Assembly: GCA_963698645.1 (NCBI GenBank)
Contig: CAVORP010000003.1
Location: forward strand, 248,001-312,000
Length of the DNA stretch: 64,000 nt
Reading direction: 5' to 3'
Source of the DNA: Ovoidimarina sp963698645
GTDB lineage: Bacteria > Pseudomonadota > Alphaproteobacteria > Rhodobacterales > Rhodobacteraceae
A program made the position numbers and the translations under genes. Below, one piece after another: positions 44,356 to 52,844 of this stretch. The notes under the pieces were generated by a model. It did no database searches. It had not been told where the DNA came from and saw only the letters and a program-made list of their open reading frames with translations. Position 1 is the stretch's first letter. Every line of letters starts with the position of its first letter.

Positions 44356-45743
44356 TCCCCGATATCATAGGGCAGGACACCGCGCCGGTTCGGATCCACG
44401 GACAGGGTCCGCTCCAGCGGCGGGATCGACCGCTGGTGGCAGTCGCGCCGCTCGCAGATCCGGCAGGAAATCCCGATCGGCTGAAACGCCTGAGCCTGCC
44501 CCGTATCCATGTCATCGGCATAGACCATGGCGGGCGCATAGGTCACCTCGCATCCAAGGGCGATGGCATAGCGGCGCACCGGTGCGTCGAACCGCCCTGC
44601 CGGTTTCGACACGTCCCGGGCAAGGCAGAAATAGCGGACCCCGTCGGGAGTTTCGGCCAGCTGGCGCAGGAACCGCCCCGGCGTCTCGAAGGCCTGATGC
44701 ACGTTCCATAACGGGCAGGCGCCCCCGAAACGGGCGAATTGCAGCCGCGTTGCGGAATGACGTTTGGTGATGGTTCCGGCCTGATCGACCCGCACGAAGA
44801 AGAACGGAATGCCCTTCGCGCCCGGGCGTTGCAGTGTGGACAGCCGGTGCGCGACCTGTTCGATCGAGGCGCCAAAGCGCAGCGCCAGCGCCTCGAGATC
44901 GTGGCGCAGATCGCGGGCGGCCGCGAGGAACGTCGTGTAGGGCAGGAGCGCCGCCCCGGCAAAGTAGTTAGCCATGCCGATCTTGGCGATGGCGCGGGCC
45001 TCGGGCGTGCTGAACCGCGCCAGATCCAGCGTTGCCTCCAAGAGGTCGTCATGCGTCAAAAGGGCAAGCTGGTGCAGGATCTGGAACCGGCGGGTGGGGG
45101 GATCTGCGCCTTGCGCCAGGGTGAGTGTTCGCGCTTCGGGGTCGAAGCTGCGCAGGGCAAACCCGCCAGCCGTTTCCAGCGTGACGCCAAAATCGGGAAG
45201 TTTCGTCTCGAGCGCCGTGGCAGGGCCCAGCTTCCGCGCGAAGCTTTCGGCGGCGCGGTCGACCGCATCGATATAGTTGTCGCAATAGTGGAAGAAATCG
45301 CGGACCTCTTCCCACGACGACAGGACCGGGCGGTCATCCGCGCGGCCCAACGCCTCGTCCAGCGAGGCGAGCCGTTCCTGGTTTTGCCGGTAGGCCCGGT
45401 GCAGGGCCAAGACCGCCCGCGCGAATCCGGGCGCGTTCGAGGCAACGAGGCGCAGGTCGGACAGCGCGGGGGCCGTATCGGCAAAAACCGGGTCGGCCAA
45501 AGCCTCGCGCATATCGGTGACCAGCCGCTCGGCGTCGCCGGCCGCAAGTTCGGTCACGTCGAAGCCAAACTCCGAGGCCAGTGCCAGCACGACCGTGGTC
45601 GAGACGGGGCGATGGTTGTTTTCCATCTGGTTCAGGTAGGGAAGCGACACGCCCAGCTTTGCCGCGAACACTTTCTGCGTCAGGCCCAGCCGCTGGCGGG
45701 TCTCGCGCAGTTTCACTCCTGCATATAGCTTTTGCGGGGGCAT
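44352..45743 (-). CDS. pccR: Short-chain acyl-CoA regulator PccR (ScfR family)
   Basis: A 463-residue XRE-type regulator. The HTH is at about residues 10-62 (LRETRQRLGLTQKVFAAKLG ... YLNQMENNHRPV). A long effector domain and the Cys-rich end (ISCRICERRDCHQRSIPP) are typical of ScfR proteins. In Rhodobacter sphaeroides the homolog senses propionyl-CoA status and controls pccB. The start at 45743 is chosen for AAAGGAG upstream; 45779 would add residues overlapping the operator. A TTTGCAAA box lies about 10 bases upstream, suggesting autoregulation. Confidence 0.92.
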   Translation of the reverse strand: MPPQKLYAGVKLRETRQRLGLTQKVFAAKLGVSLPYLNQMENNHRPVSTTVVLALASEFGFDVTELAAGDAERLVTDMREALADPVFADTAPALSDLRLVASNAPGFARAVLALHRAYRQNQERLASLDEALGRADDRPVLSSWEEVRDFFHYCDNYIDAVDRAAESFARKLGPATALETKLPDFGVTLETAGGFALRSFDPEARTLTLAQGADPPTRRFQILHQLALLTHDDLLEATLDLARFSTPEARAIAKIGMANYFAGAALLPYTTFLAAARDLRHDLEALALRFGASIEQVAHRLSTLQRPGAKGIPFFFVRVDQAGTITKRHSATRLQFARFGGACPLWNVHQAFETPGRFLRQLAETPDGVRYFCLARDVSKPAGRFDAPVRRYAIALGCEVTYAPAMVYADDMDTGQAQAFQPIGISCRICERRDCHQRSIPPLERTLSVDPNRRGVLPYDIGD

Positions 45744-45752
45744 CGCGGCTCC

Positions 45753-45780
45753 TTTGCAAAGCAGTATTAGCAGGTGCAAA
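45753..45780. promoter_or_regulatory. Candidate PccR operator at pccR
   Basis: TTTGCAAA at 45753-45760 and TGCAAA at 45775-45780 lie directly ahead of the pccR ribosome binding site. The octamer is the published half of the PccR recognition sequence as I recall it. Confidence 0.65.
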
Positions 45781-45794
45781 TCCTACCCCGCAAG

Positions 45795-47018
45795 TCACCC
45801 GGGAAAGATGCGCCGCTCGCGTCCGATGACATAGACGATGGACAGGATGCTCAGCGCACTGGAGATCAGCATGGTCCAGATCAGCGGTGCCGCGCCCGAA
45901 CCCGGAACGAGGATCGCGGCGGCGAAGGCCGACAGCGCGGCCCCGCCCGCCAGCATGATCGCACCGCCCAGCCCGCTGGCCGAACCGGCCAGATGCGGAC
46001 GGACAGACAGCATGCCAGCGGTCGCGTTGGGCATGCACATCCCGTTGCCGAGGCCCACGAAGACCATGAAGCCGAAAAAGCTCCAGGGCGAATGGATGCC
46101 GAGACTGTCAAGCAGGAGCGAGGCAAGAAGTCCCGCGGTGCTGATAACCGTTCCGCCAAGGATCATCGCGTTGATCCCCAAACGCACGGACAGCCGCCCT
46201 GATATGCCGTTTCCAAGCATGTACCCAAGCGCCGCCGCGCCGAAGAAAAGCCCAAGGCTTGCAGGCGAAAGCCCGTAAACCTGGGTTCCCACATAGGGAG
46301 CGCCGCCCAAATAGGCGAAGAACGCCCCCGACGCGAATGCCGCCGCCATGCAATAGCCCCAGAACCGCCGGGCGGTCAGAAGTTCGGGATATTGGCGCAT
46401 CTGGGCGCGGAAACTGGTTGGACGGTTCAGCGCGGTTTCCCCGAAATCGCGATAGACCAGCCAGAGCGTTGCTAGTCCGAGGATCAGGAGCATCCAGAAA
46501 TTCGCATGCCAGCCGAACCATTCCTCGAGAACACCGCCGATCGCCGGCCCGATCATCGGGACGAGCGACATGCCCATGGTGACATAGCCAATCATTGACG
46601 CCGCTTCGCTGTCCGGCACCATGTCGCGGATCGCGGCACGCGAGAGCACCAGACCGGTGATGATCGCGGCCTGTAAGACGCGAAAGGCAAGGAAAACCTC
46701 GATCGATGGTGCAAGGACGCATCCAAGGCTTGCGGCAAGAAACACGCCGATACCGGCAAGGATCACCGGACGGCGCCCATAGCGATCCGAAATCGGGCCA
46801 ACGAAGAGCTGGATCAGCGCATTGGTGGCGAGATAAACCGTGACCGAGAGCTGCACGAGCCTGTAATCGGCCTCGAAATACGCGGCCATTGCCGGCAGCG
46901 AGGGCAGGAATACGTTCATGCTCAACGCAGACAGCCCCGCAAGCAGGATCAGCGTCGAGATATGCGGCGGCGTGGTCCGGTCGAGGTAACGGACGGTCGG
47001 TTGCGAGGGGGCGATCAT
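45795..47018 (-). CDS. Bcr/CflA family multidrug efflux MFS transporter
   Basis: A 407-residue MFS carrier with twelve helices, the motif A loop GPISDRYGRRPVILAG and the drug/H+ antiporter-1 type VLQAAIITGLVLSRAAIRDM (motif C region). It is on the same strand as pccR and lies between pccR and pccB. Its start is close to the PccR boxes in front of pccB, so it may share that control. Substrate unknown. Confidence 0.85.
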   Translation of the reverse strand: MIAPSQPTVRYLDRTTPPHISTLILLAGLSALSMNVFLPSLPAMAAYFEADYRLVQLSVTVYLATNALIQLFVGPISDRYGRRPVILAGIGVFLAASLGCVLAPSIEVFLAFRVLQAAIITGLVLSRAAIRDMVPDSEAASMIGYVTMGMSLVPMIGPAIGGVLEEWFGWHANFWMLLILGLATLWLVYRDFGETALNRPTSFRAQMRQYPELLTARRFWGYCMAAAFASGAFFAYLGGAPYVGTQVYGLSPASLGLFFGAAALGYMLGNGISGRLSVRLGINAMILGGTVISTAGLLASLLLDSLGIHSPWSFFGFMVFVGLGNGMCMPNATAGMLSVRPHLAGSASGLGGAIMLAGGAALSAFAAAILVPGSGAAPLIWTMLISSALSILSIVYVIGRERRIFPG

Positions 47019-47072
47019 CGGGCTGGCCTATGCCCATGTTCGGATCGTGTCCAGAGCGTCTTTGGCATGGAT

Positions 47073-47128
47073 TTTGCAGATTTGCAAATTTGCAGTGAGG
47101 GTTTCCACATCATTTGCAAATTTGCGTA
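47073..47128. promoter_or_regulatory. PccR boxes upstream of pccB
   Basis: Two clusters contain the octamer TTTGCAAA followed directly by TTTGC: 47081-47093 (preceded by TTTGCAGA at 47073) and 47113-47125. The octamers start 32 bases apart, about three helical turns, placing repeated PccR sites on one face of the DNA. They are 64-119 bases ahead of pccB. Confidence 0.75.
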
Positions 47129-47191
47129 ATTCCGCTTCCGACCCGGTCTCTCGTCAGATACCAATGTGTCAGGCCTGCGGGGAGAAAGCGA

Positions 47192-48724
47192 ATGACCGAA
47201 ATTCTCAGAGAACTGGAGCGGCGGCGTGACGGAGCGCGAGCCGGAGGCGGCACGCGCCGTGTCGAGGCGCAGCACTCCAAGGGAAAGCTGACCGCGCGCG
47301 AACGGCTCGAAGTGCTGCTCGACGAGGGCTCGTTCGAGGAATTCGACATGTTCGTCACCCATCGGGCCACGGATTTCGGAATGGCCGAAACCCGGCATCC
47401 GGGCGATGGGGTGGTGACCGGCTGGGGCACGGTCAATGGCCGCATGGTCTATGTCTTCAGCCAGGATTTCACGGTTTTGGGCGGTTCGGTCAGCGAAACC
47501 CACGCCGCCAAGATCTGCAAGATCATGGACATGGCGATGCAGAATGGTGCGCCGGTGATCGGGCTCAACGACTCGGGCGGCGCGCGGATTCAGGAAGGCG
47601 TCGGCAGCCTTGCGGCCTATGGCGAAGTGTTCCAGCGCAATATCGAGGCCTCGGGTGTCGTGCCGCAGATCAGCGTGATCATGGGCCCCTGCGCGGGCGG
47701 CGCTGTCTACAGCCCGGCGATGACCGATTTCATCTTCATGGTAAAGGATTCCTCCTACATGTTCGTGACCGGACCCGATGTGGTCAAAACGGTGACGAAC
47801 GAACACGTCACGGCCGAGGAACTGGGCGGCGCCACCACCCATACACGGAAGTCATCGGTCGCGGACCTTGCCTTCGAGAACGACATCGAGGCGCTGACCG
47901 AAGTGCGCCGCCTTGTGGATTTCCTGCCGCAATCCAACCGAGATATCCCGCCTGTGCGGCCCTTCTTCGATGACCCGGAACGGGTCGAGGAGAGCCTTGA
48001 TACACTGATCCCCACCAATCCGAACATGCCCTATGACATGAAGGAACTGATCCTGAAGGTGGCAGACGAGGGTGATTTCTTCGAGATCCAGGAAGACTTC
48101 GCGGGCAACATCCTGACGGGTTTCATCCGGCTCGAGGGTTCTACCGTCGGCGTGGTGGCGAACCAGCCCATGGTGCTGGCCGGCGTTCTGGATATCGACA
48201 GCGCGCGCAAGGCCGCGCGGTTCGTCCGGTTCTGCGATGCATTCGGCATTCCAATTCTGACCTTCGTCGATGTGCCCGGCTTCCTGCCAGGCACCAGCCA
48301 GGAATATGGCGGGGTGATCAAGCACGGGGCGAAGCTTCTCTTTGCCTATGGCGAGGCGACGGTGCCGAAAGTCACGGTGATCACGCGCAAGGCCTATGGC
48401 GGGGCGTATGTGGTCATGGCGTCCAAGCATCTTCGGGCCGATGTGAACTATGCTTGGCCCACGGCGGAAATCGCGGTGATGGGGGCAAAGGGGGCGACCG
48501 AGATTCTCTATCGCTCCGAGCTTGACGACCCCGAGAGAATTGCAAGCCGTACGAAGGAGTACGAAGATAATTTTGCCAACCCTTTCAAGGCCGCCGAACG
48601 CGGTTTTGTCGACGAGGTGATTCAACCGCGCTCGACGCGCAAGAGAGTGGCCCGCGCCTTTGCCGCGCTGAAGCGCAAGAAACGGCAGATGCCATGGAAA
48701 AAGCACGACAATATCCCGCTATGA
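47192..48724 (+). CDS. pccB: Propionyl-CoA carboxylase beta (carboxyltransferase) subunit
   Basis: PccB transfers CO2 from carboxybiotin to propionyl-CoA, making (S)-methylmalonyl-CoA. The 510-residue product has the acyl-CoA site DSGGARIQEGVGSLAAYGEVF and the carboxybiotin-site GVVANQPMVLAGVLDIDSA ... GFLPGTSQEYGGVIKHGAKL. The ATG at 47192 follows GGGGAGAAAGCG. Regulated by PccR through the boxes upstream. Pairs with pccA at 50224, three small genes away. Confidence 0.96.
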   Translation: MTEILRELERRRDGARAGGGTRRVEAQHSKGKLTARERLEVLLDEGSFEEFDMFVTHRATDFGMAETRHPGDGVVTGWGTVNGRMVYVFSQDFTVLGGSVSETHAAKICKIMDMAMQNGAPVIGLNDSGGARIQEGVGSLAAYGEVFQRNIEASGVVPQISVIMGPCAGGAVYSPAMTDFIFMVKDSSYMFVTGPDVVKTVTNEHVTAEELGGATTHTRKSSVADLAFENDIEALTEVRRLVDFLPQSNRDIPPVRPFFDDPERVEESLDTLIPTNPNMPYDMKELILKVADEGDFFEIQEDFAGNILTGFIRLEGSTVGVVANQPMVLAGVLDIDSARKAARFVRFCDAFGIPILTFVDVPGFLPGTSQEYGGVIKHGAKLLFAYGEATVPKVTVITRKAYGGAYVVMASKHLRADVNYAWPTAEIAVMGAKGATEILYRSELDDPERIASRTKEYEDNFANPFKAAERGFVDEVIQPRSTRKRVARAFAALKRKKRQMPWKKHDNIPL

Positions 48725-48902
48725 GCCGCGGGGTCCGATACCCGGAAGAACCGGGCGAATCGACCGGATTCCGGCCGGGAGAGGAGTCCGGGCGGAAGGC
48801 TTTTGGCGCTAACCGTGGCATTCTGGCTTCATTTGGGCTGCAATTCGCGCATATGAAACTCTTCGGTTGGCGCTCGGATCACAAATTGTCTAGGGTCCTT
48901 CG

Positions 48903-48967
48903 TGGGTTGACACGAACCCATACCTCGATCGAGGGACAGTCTACCGCACACACGCGGGTCGCTGTCC
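48903..48967 (+). ncRNA. Structured leader of three successive hairpins
   Basis: In order: TGGGTT/AACCCA (48903-48920, loop GACACG); the perfect palindrome CCTCGATCGAGG (48923-48934); and GGACAG/CTGTCC (48934-48967) enclosing CCGC/GCGG. It lies 22 bases before the small lipoprotein start. It may be a leader RNA or a separate small RNA. I know of no matching family. Confidence 0.45.
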
Positions 48968-48989
48968 GACAATTGAACAGGAGACTGAG

Positions 48990-49118
48990 ATGTCGAAGAG
49001 CATCAAAGCGATCCTTGCCGTTGGCCTGTTTGCCGTTGTGGCAGCGTGCGCTCAGCAAGAAGAAGTTGTTGTCATCGAAGAGCCGGTTATGGCCGAACCG
49101 ATGTCGAGCAAGTTCTAA
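48990..49118 (+). CDS. Small lipoprotein, 42 aa
   Basis: A short gene with a lipoprotein signal, AILAVGLFAVVAACAQQ (acylated Cys at about residue 21), and an acidic end, VIEEPVMAEPMSSKF. The start follows CAGGAGACTGAG. It is too short for standard ORF filters, but the ribosome binding site, signal and downstream terminator support it. Similar tiny lipoproteins occur between pccB and pccA in related bacteria, as I recall. Probably anchored in the outer membrane; function unknown. Confidence 0.7.
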   Translation: MSKSIKAILAVGLFAVVAACAQQEEVVVIEEPVMAEPMSSKF

Positions 49119-49126
49119 AGCCTACC

Positions 49127-49152
49127 CCGGACGGGCGCTCGCGCCCGTCCGG
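49127..49152 (+). terminator. Hairpin after the 42-aa lipoprotein
   Basis: CCGGACGGGC and GCCCGTCCGG form a perfect 10-bp stem (extendable to 12) with a short loop. The sequence after it (ACCTCACTTCAC) is not U-rich. Confidence 0.55.
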
Positions 49153-49199
49153 ACCTCACTTCACTTCTGCATTGCATTGGCCCCCTGCATCGTCGGGGT

Positions 49200-49556
49200 G
49201 TGGCCATGATAAAGCACCGCGGCTTTCCCGGCCGTCTTCCCGGAACAGACTTTCAATTCACAATCCGCCGCGCCAATCCGCGCGGGGTGACACCCATCGT
49301 GCGCCGCGAACGCCATGCCGATCGCAAGGCAGCCGACCGGCGGGCGGACGCGGGCTTCGTCGCCGCGCTCTGGCAGATTTTCGGCGAGGACCCTTTTGAA
49401 CGCGGAAATCTGGATGCGGGTCGGCTGTCATGGTTGTTCGGGCGCGAAGTCGTTCCGGCCGAGGATCCGTTCGATCCCGAAAGCTATGACGCGCTTCTGC
49501 GGTTGGATATTGACGTGGCGCGCCGGTCTTTTCCTGACGCATTTGGCGAGGGATGA
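49200..49556 (+). CDS. Hypothetical protein, 118 aa
   Basis: I do not recognise this protein. The first half is Arg-rich (FTIRRANPRGVTPIVRRERH), the second is acidic and helical (ALWQIFGEDPFERGN ... DPESYDALLRLDIDVARRSF). It starts at GTG 49200 or ATG 49206 with no good ribosome binding site. It lies in the pccB-pccA interval. Codon usage fits, but a wrong start or missed exact frame is possible. Confidence 0.45.
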   Translation: MAMIKHRGFPGRLPGTDFQFTIRRANPRGVTPIVRRERHADRKAADRRADAGFVAALWQIFGEDPFERGNLDAGRLSWLFGREVVPAEDPFDPESYDALLRLDIDVARRSFPDAFGEG

Positions 49557-49884
49557 TCGGCATGTTTTCGCTTAGGTTGTATTGGTATCGGCAGAAATCG
49601 GCGCAGCTTCGGGCGCGCGGCCCAAGCGGCTTGGCAGAGAGCGGCGCGTCGGGGATAAGAGACCTGCGGCTTGAATCCCCCAGAAATTCAAACGGCCGCT
49701 TTTTTACTAACCGTTACCCTTCCCCTACAGTGTGGTCTGACCTCCCCCAGGTCAGACCACACGAATTCCGCTCTTACTGGCGCGGTTTCGCCAACGTGAC
49801 CACGGGTTACGATTTTGGTTCTGGGTCTTGTGTGAAAAGCATTGTAATCTTTGCACATAAAGACCCAATCGGAGGCAAACGGGC
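49557..49884. other. Intergenic region with a 14-bp inverted repeat
   Basis: The 328-base spacer has no gene that I can support. It turns AT-rich near 49690 and holds a perfect inverted repeat at 49730-49762 (listed separately). The part near 49800-49870 (GATTTTGG ... GCATTGTAATCTTTG) probably contains the promoter of the lipoprotein gene at 49885. Confidence 0.6.
49730..49762. promoter_or_regulatory. 14-bp perfect inverted repeat, GntR-like operator or hairpin
   Basis: GTGTGGTCTGACCT (49730-49743) is repeated inverted at 49749-49762 after a CCCCC centre. Each arm itself holds the near-palindrome GGTCtGACC, the shape of FadR-subfamily GntR sites (TNGTNNNACNA). It may be an operator pair for the downstream lipoprotein gene, or an RNA hairpin. 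Confidence 0.5.
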
Positions 49885-50091
49885 ATGCGGAAATCACTTT
49901 CGATCGTCACGATCATTGCAGTGCTGGGGCTTGCGGCCTGCGGCGATACCGAGCTTGAGCGCGGTATCAGCGGCGCGGCCATCGGCGCAGGTGCGGCGAC
50001 CGTCACGGGCGGCAATGCCGTTACCGGGGCTGTCATCGGGGGCGCTGCCGGCGTCTTCTGCGACGATCTTACACCAGAGCTTTGCAACTGA
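49885..50091 (+). CDS. Small glycine-zipper lipoprotein, 68 aa
   Basis: A lipoprotein signal (SIVTIIAVLGLAAC, acylated Cys at about residue 19) leads to a glycine-zipper-like segment (GISGAAIGAGAATVTGG then AVTGAVIGGAAG) and two late cysteines (FCDDLTPELC). It resembles 17-kDa-antigen-type membrane-associating zippers in miniature. The start follows TCGGAGGCAAAC. Likely in the outer membrane; role unknown. It precedes pccA by 132 bases. Confidence 0.75.
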   Translation: MRKSLSIVTIIAVLGLAACGDTELERGISGAAIGAGAATVTGGNAVTGAVIGGAAGVFCDDLTPELCN

Positions 50092-50143
50092 TCCTCTGAC
50101 CGGACGCCCGAGCGCCCGGACCGGAAGACATCAACGACAACAT

Positions 50144-50177
50144 GCAGCGTCGCGGGGCAGGACCCCTGCGGCGCTGC
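50144..50177 (+). other. Hairpin ahead of pccA
   Basis: GCAGCGTCGCGGGG (50144-50157) pairs with CCCCTGCGGCGCTGC (50163-50177) with one bulge, 46 bases before the pccA start. It may terminate the upstream lipoprotein transcript or form part of the pccA leader. Confidence 0.4.
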
Positions 50178-50223
50178 CTTGCGTTTGGGCCCAGTTCGAG
50201 GCCCGGGAATGGAGACGAGGGAC

Positions 50224-52224
50224 ATGTTCAAGAAAATCCTGATCGCGAATCGTGGTGAAATCGCCTGTCGAGTGATCAAGACCGCGCGCCGTATGGGGAT
50301 TGCCACCGTCGCCGTCTATTCCGATGCCGATGCCAATGCGCTTCACGTACGGATGGCGGACGAGGCGGTGAATATCGGCCCGCCGCCTGCGAACCAATCC
50401 TATATCGTGATCGACAGGATCATGGAGGCAATCCGAAAGACCGGGGCAGAGGCGGTGCATCCCGGCTATGGCTTTCTGTCCGAGAACCCGAAATTTGCCG
50501 CGGCGCTGGAGGCAGAGGGTGTTGCCTTCATCGGCCCGCCCAAGGGCGCGATCGAGGCGATGGGCGACAAGATCACGTCGAAGAAGCTTGCCGCAGAGGC
50601 CGGTGTCTCGACCGTCCCCGGGTATATGGGGATCATTGCGGATGCCGACGAGGCGGTAAAAATCTCGGGCGAAATCGGCTATCCGGTGATGATCAAGGCC
50701 AGCGCCGGGGGCGGCGGCAAAGGCATGCGTATCGCGTGGACCGACGAAGAGGCGCGCGAGGGTTTTCAATCCTCCAAGAACGAGGCCGCGAACTCTTTTG
50801 GCGACGACCGGATCTTCATCGAGAAATTCGTGACCCAGCCCCGCCATATCGAGATTCAGGTTCTGGCGGATGCGCATGGCAATTGCATCTATCTGAACGA
50901 GCGCGAATGTTCGATCCAGCGGCGGAACCAGAAGGTGATCGAAGAGGCCCCGTCACCCTTTCTGGACGAAGCCACACGGCGGGCGATGGGGGAGCAGTCC
51001 TGCGCCCTCGCAGCGGCGGTGGGATATACCAGCGCCGGGACGGTGGAATTCATCGTCGATGGCGACCGGAACTTCTACTTTCTCGAGATGAACACGCGGC
51101 TTCAGGTCGAGCATCCGGTTACCGAACTGATCACCGGCGTCGATCTCGTGGAACAGATGATCCGGGTGGCGGCGGGCGAGAAACTTTCGCTTGCTCAGAA
51201 GGATATCGGGATCAACGGCTGGGCAATGGAAAGCCGGCTTTATGCCGAGGATCCCTATCGCAACTTCCTGCCCTCGATCGGGCGGCTGACGCGCTATCGC
51301 CCGCCCGAGGAACGCGCCGATGATGCCCATGCCGTGCGGAACGATACCGGCGTTTATGAGGGCGGCGAGATCAGTATGTATTACGATCCGATGATCGCGA
51401 AACTCTGTACCTGGGCACCGACGCGGGGTGCGGCGATAGAGGCGATGCGGGACGCGCTGGACGGGTTCGAGGTTGAAGGGATCGGGCATAACCTGCCGTT
51501 CCTGTCGGCGGTGATGGATCATCCGCGTTTTGTCTCTGGCGAGATCACGACGGCCTTCATCGAAGAGGAATATCCCGACGGATTTCAGGGGGTTTCGCCC
51601 GATGACGCAACCTTGCGGCGGCTTGCCGCGGTGGCCGGTCACATGAGGTTGGTGATCGACGCGCGCGAGGTGGCGATTTCGGGGGCGATGACCCACCACA
51701 CCCGCGAAGCGGTGCGGGACTGGGTCGTTTCGGTGGGCAAGACCACGTTCGAGGTTCATCTCGATATCACGGATTTCGGGACCGAGGTGAGTTTCGGCGA
51801 CGATGGTATCCTTCGTGTTCTGTCGGATTGGCGGCCGGGGCAAAGCCTGTTCCGGGGCACGGTGGACGGCACCGAGATGATCGTGAAGACCGATCTGACC
51901 CGGGCCGGGTTCCGGTTGCGCTATCGCGGCGCCGAGGCGCGCGCGGTGGTGCGCACGCCCCGCCATGCCGAACTGGCCGCGCGGATGCCCGAGAAACTTC
52001 CCCCAGATACGTCCAAAATGCTCTTGTGCCCGATGCCCGGCCTGATCGTCCGGATCGACGTGGAAGTCGGGCAGGAGGTGCAGGATGGTCAGACGCTCTG
52101 CACCGTCGAGGCGATGAAGATGGAAAATATCCTGCGGGCAGAGCGCAGGGGCGTGGTGCTCAAGATCAATGCCGTGGCCGGAGACAGCATGGGCGTCGAT
52201 GATGTGATCATGGAGTTCGAATAG
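50224..52224 (+). CDS. pccA: Propionyl-CoA carboxylase alpha (biotin carboxylase/carrier) subunit
   Basis: PccA carboxylates its own biotin using ATP and bicarbonate and passes CO2 to PccB. The 666-residue product has the biotin carboxylase domain (FKKILIANRGEIACRVI; ATP grasp KASAGGGGKGMR; EMNTRLQVEHPVTE) and the C-terminal biotinylation site EAMKMEN about 35 residues from the end. The ATG at 50224 is preceded by GAGACGAGGGAC; an earlier in-frame start at 50179 adds 15 unrelated residues. Confidence 0.96.
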   Translation: MFKKILIANRGEIACRVIKTARRMGIATVAVYSDADANALHVRMADEAVNIGPPPANQSYIVIDRIMEAIRKTGAEAVHPGYGFLSENPKFAAALEAEGVAFIGPPKGAIEAMGDKITSKKLAAEAGVSTVPGYMGIIADADEAVKISGEIGYPVMIKASAGGGGKGMRIAWTDEEAREGFQSSKNEAANSFGDDRIFIEKFVTQPRHIEIQVLADAHGNCIYLNERECSIQRRNQKVIEEAPSPFLDEATRRAMGEQSCALAAAVGYTSAGTVEFIVDGDRNFYFLEMNTRLQVEHPVTELITGVDLVEQMIRVAAGEKLSLAQKDIGINGWAMESRLYAEDPYRNFLPSIGRLTRYRPPEERADDAHAVRNDTGVYEGGEISMYYDPMIAKLCTWAPTRGAAIEAMRDALDGFEVEGIGHNLPFLSAVMDHPRFVSGEITTAFIEEEYPDGFQGVSPDDATLRRLAAVAGHMRLVIDAREVAISGAMTHHTREAVRDWVVSVGKTTFEVHLDITDFGTEVSFGDDGILRVLSDWRPGQSLFRGTVDGTEMIVKTDLTRAGFRLRYRGAEARAVVRTPRHAELAARMPEKLPPDTSKMLLCPMPGLIVRIDVEVGQEVQDGQTLCTVEAMKMENILRAERRGVVLKINAVAGDSMGVDDVIMEFE

Positions 52225-52255
52225 GGACCACGATGATCACCGTGCTTCGCTCCCC

Positions 52256-52738
52256 CTATTCGCTGATTTCGCGGATCTCGCGTTGCCGCAGCGGCATCTT
52301 GTCGATGGAGCGCGAGAATTCTCGCACGCTCCACGGCAGGGGTTTGCGCAGCTTGACGCCGCCATCCTTGCCGATCACCGCAACCATGTATCCCCGTGGG
52401 CGCAGCTTCTTGCGTACCGCCGTGCGGGCCGATGGATCGGTATCGGTGATGATCACGACGTCACGTTCGACGAGGTCTTCGATGCCTTCCGCCAGCAACT
52501 CCATCTGCTCGACAAAACGCGGGTCGGCGGGGGTGTCGGCAAAGACGACGATGGGGCGGGCGAGCCAGCGAAACGCGTCAAGATCGACCTCGGCACCGTC
52601 GAAGATGCGGGCGGGATCTTCCTGCCACAGTTCCACCGCCGTAGGCTCCGCAACCGTCGCGGCACCATCGGCGGCAAGAAGGGGCGAAGTGCCCAGAAAC
52701 AATGCCGTTATCACTACGGCGGGTAAGCGTGACGTCAT
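52256..52738 (-). CDS. DUF4174 domain-containing exported protein
   Basis: A 160-residue protein with a signal peptide (LPAVVITALFLGTSPLLAADG) and a DUF4174 domain (RPIVVFADTPADPRF ... VVIITDTDPSARTAVRKKLRPRGYMVAVIGKDGGVKLRKPLPWS). The fold is probably thioredoxin-like but lacks a CxxC. Located between pccA and scpA on the opposite strand, which is unusual for a linked pathway. The ATG at 52738 follows AGGAGGCCAC. Confidence 0.8.
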   Translation of the reverse strand: MTSRLPAVVITALFLGTSPLLAADGAATVAEPTAVELWQEDPARIFDGAEVDLDAFRWLARPIVVFADTPADPRFVEQMELLAEGIEDLVERDVVIITDTDPSARTAVRKKLRPRGYMVAVIGKDGGVKLRKPLPWSVREFSRSIDKMPLRQREIREISE

Positions 52739-52844
52739 GTGGCCTCCTATCACCTGAGATATAGGGTGCCGCCTGAAGAAAACGAAGGATGAAACGACCG
52801 GAAGTCACAGCTCTGTGTGAAAGAGATGGTCGGAGGAGCGGGAT

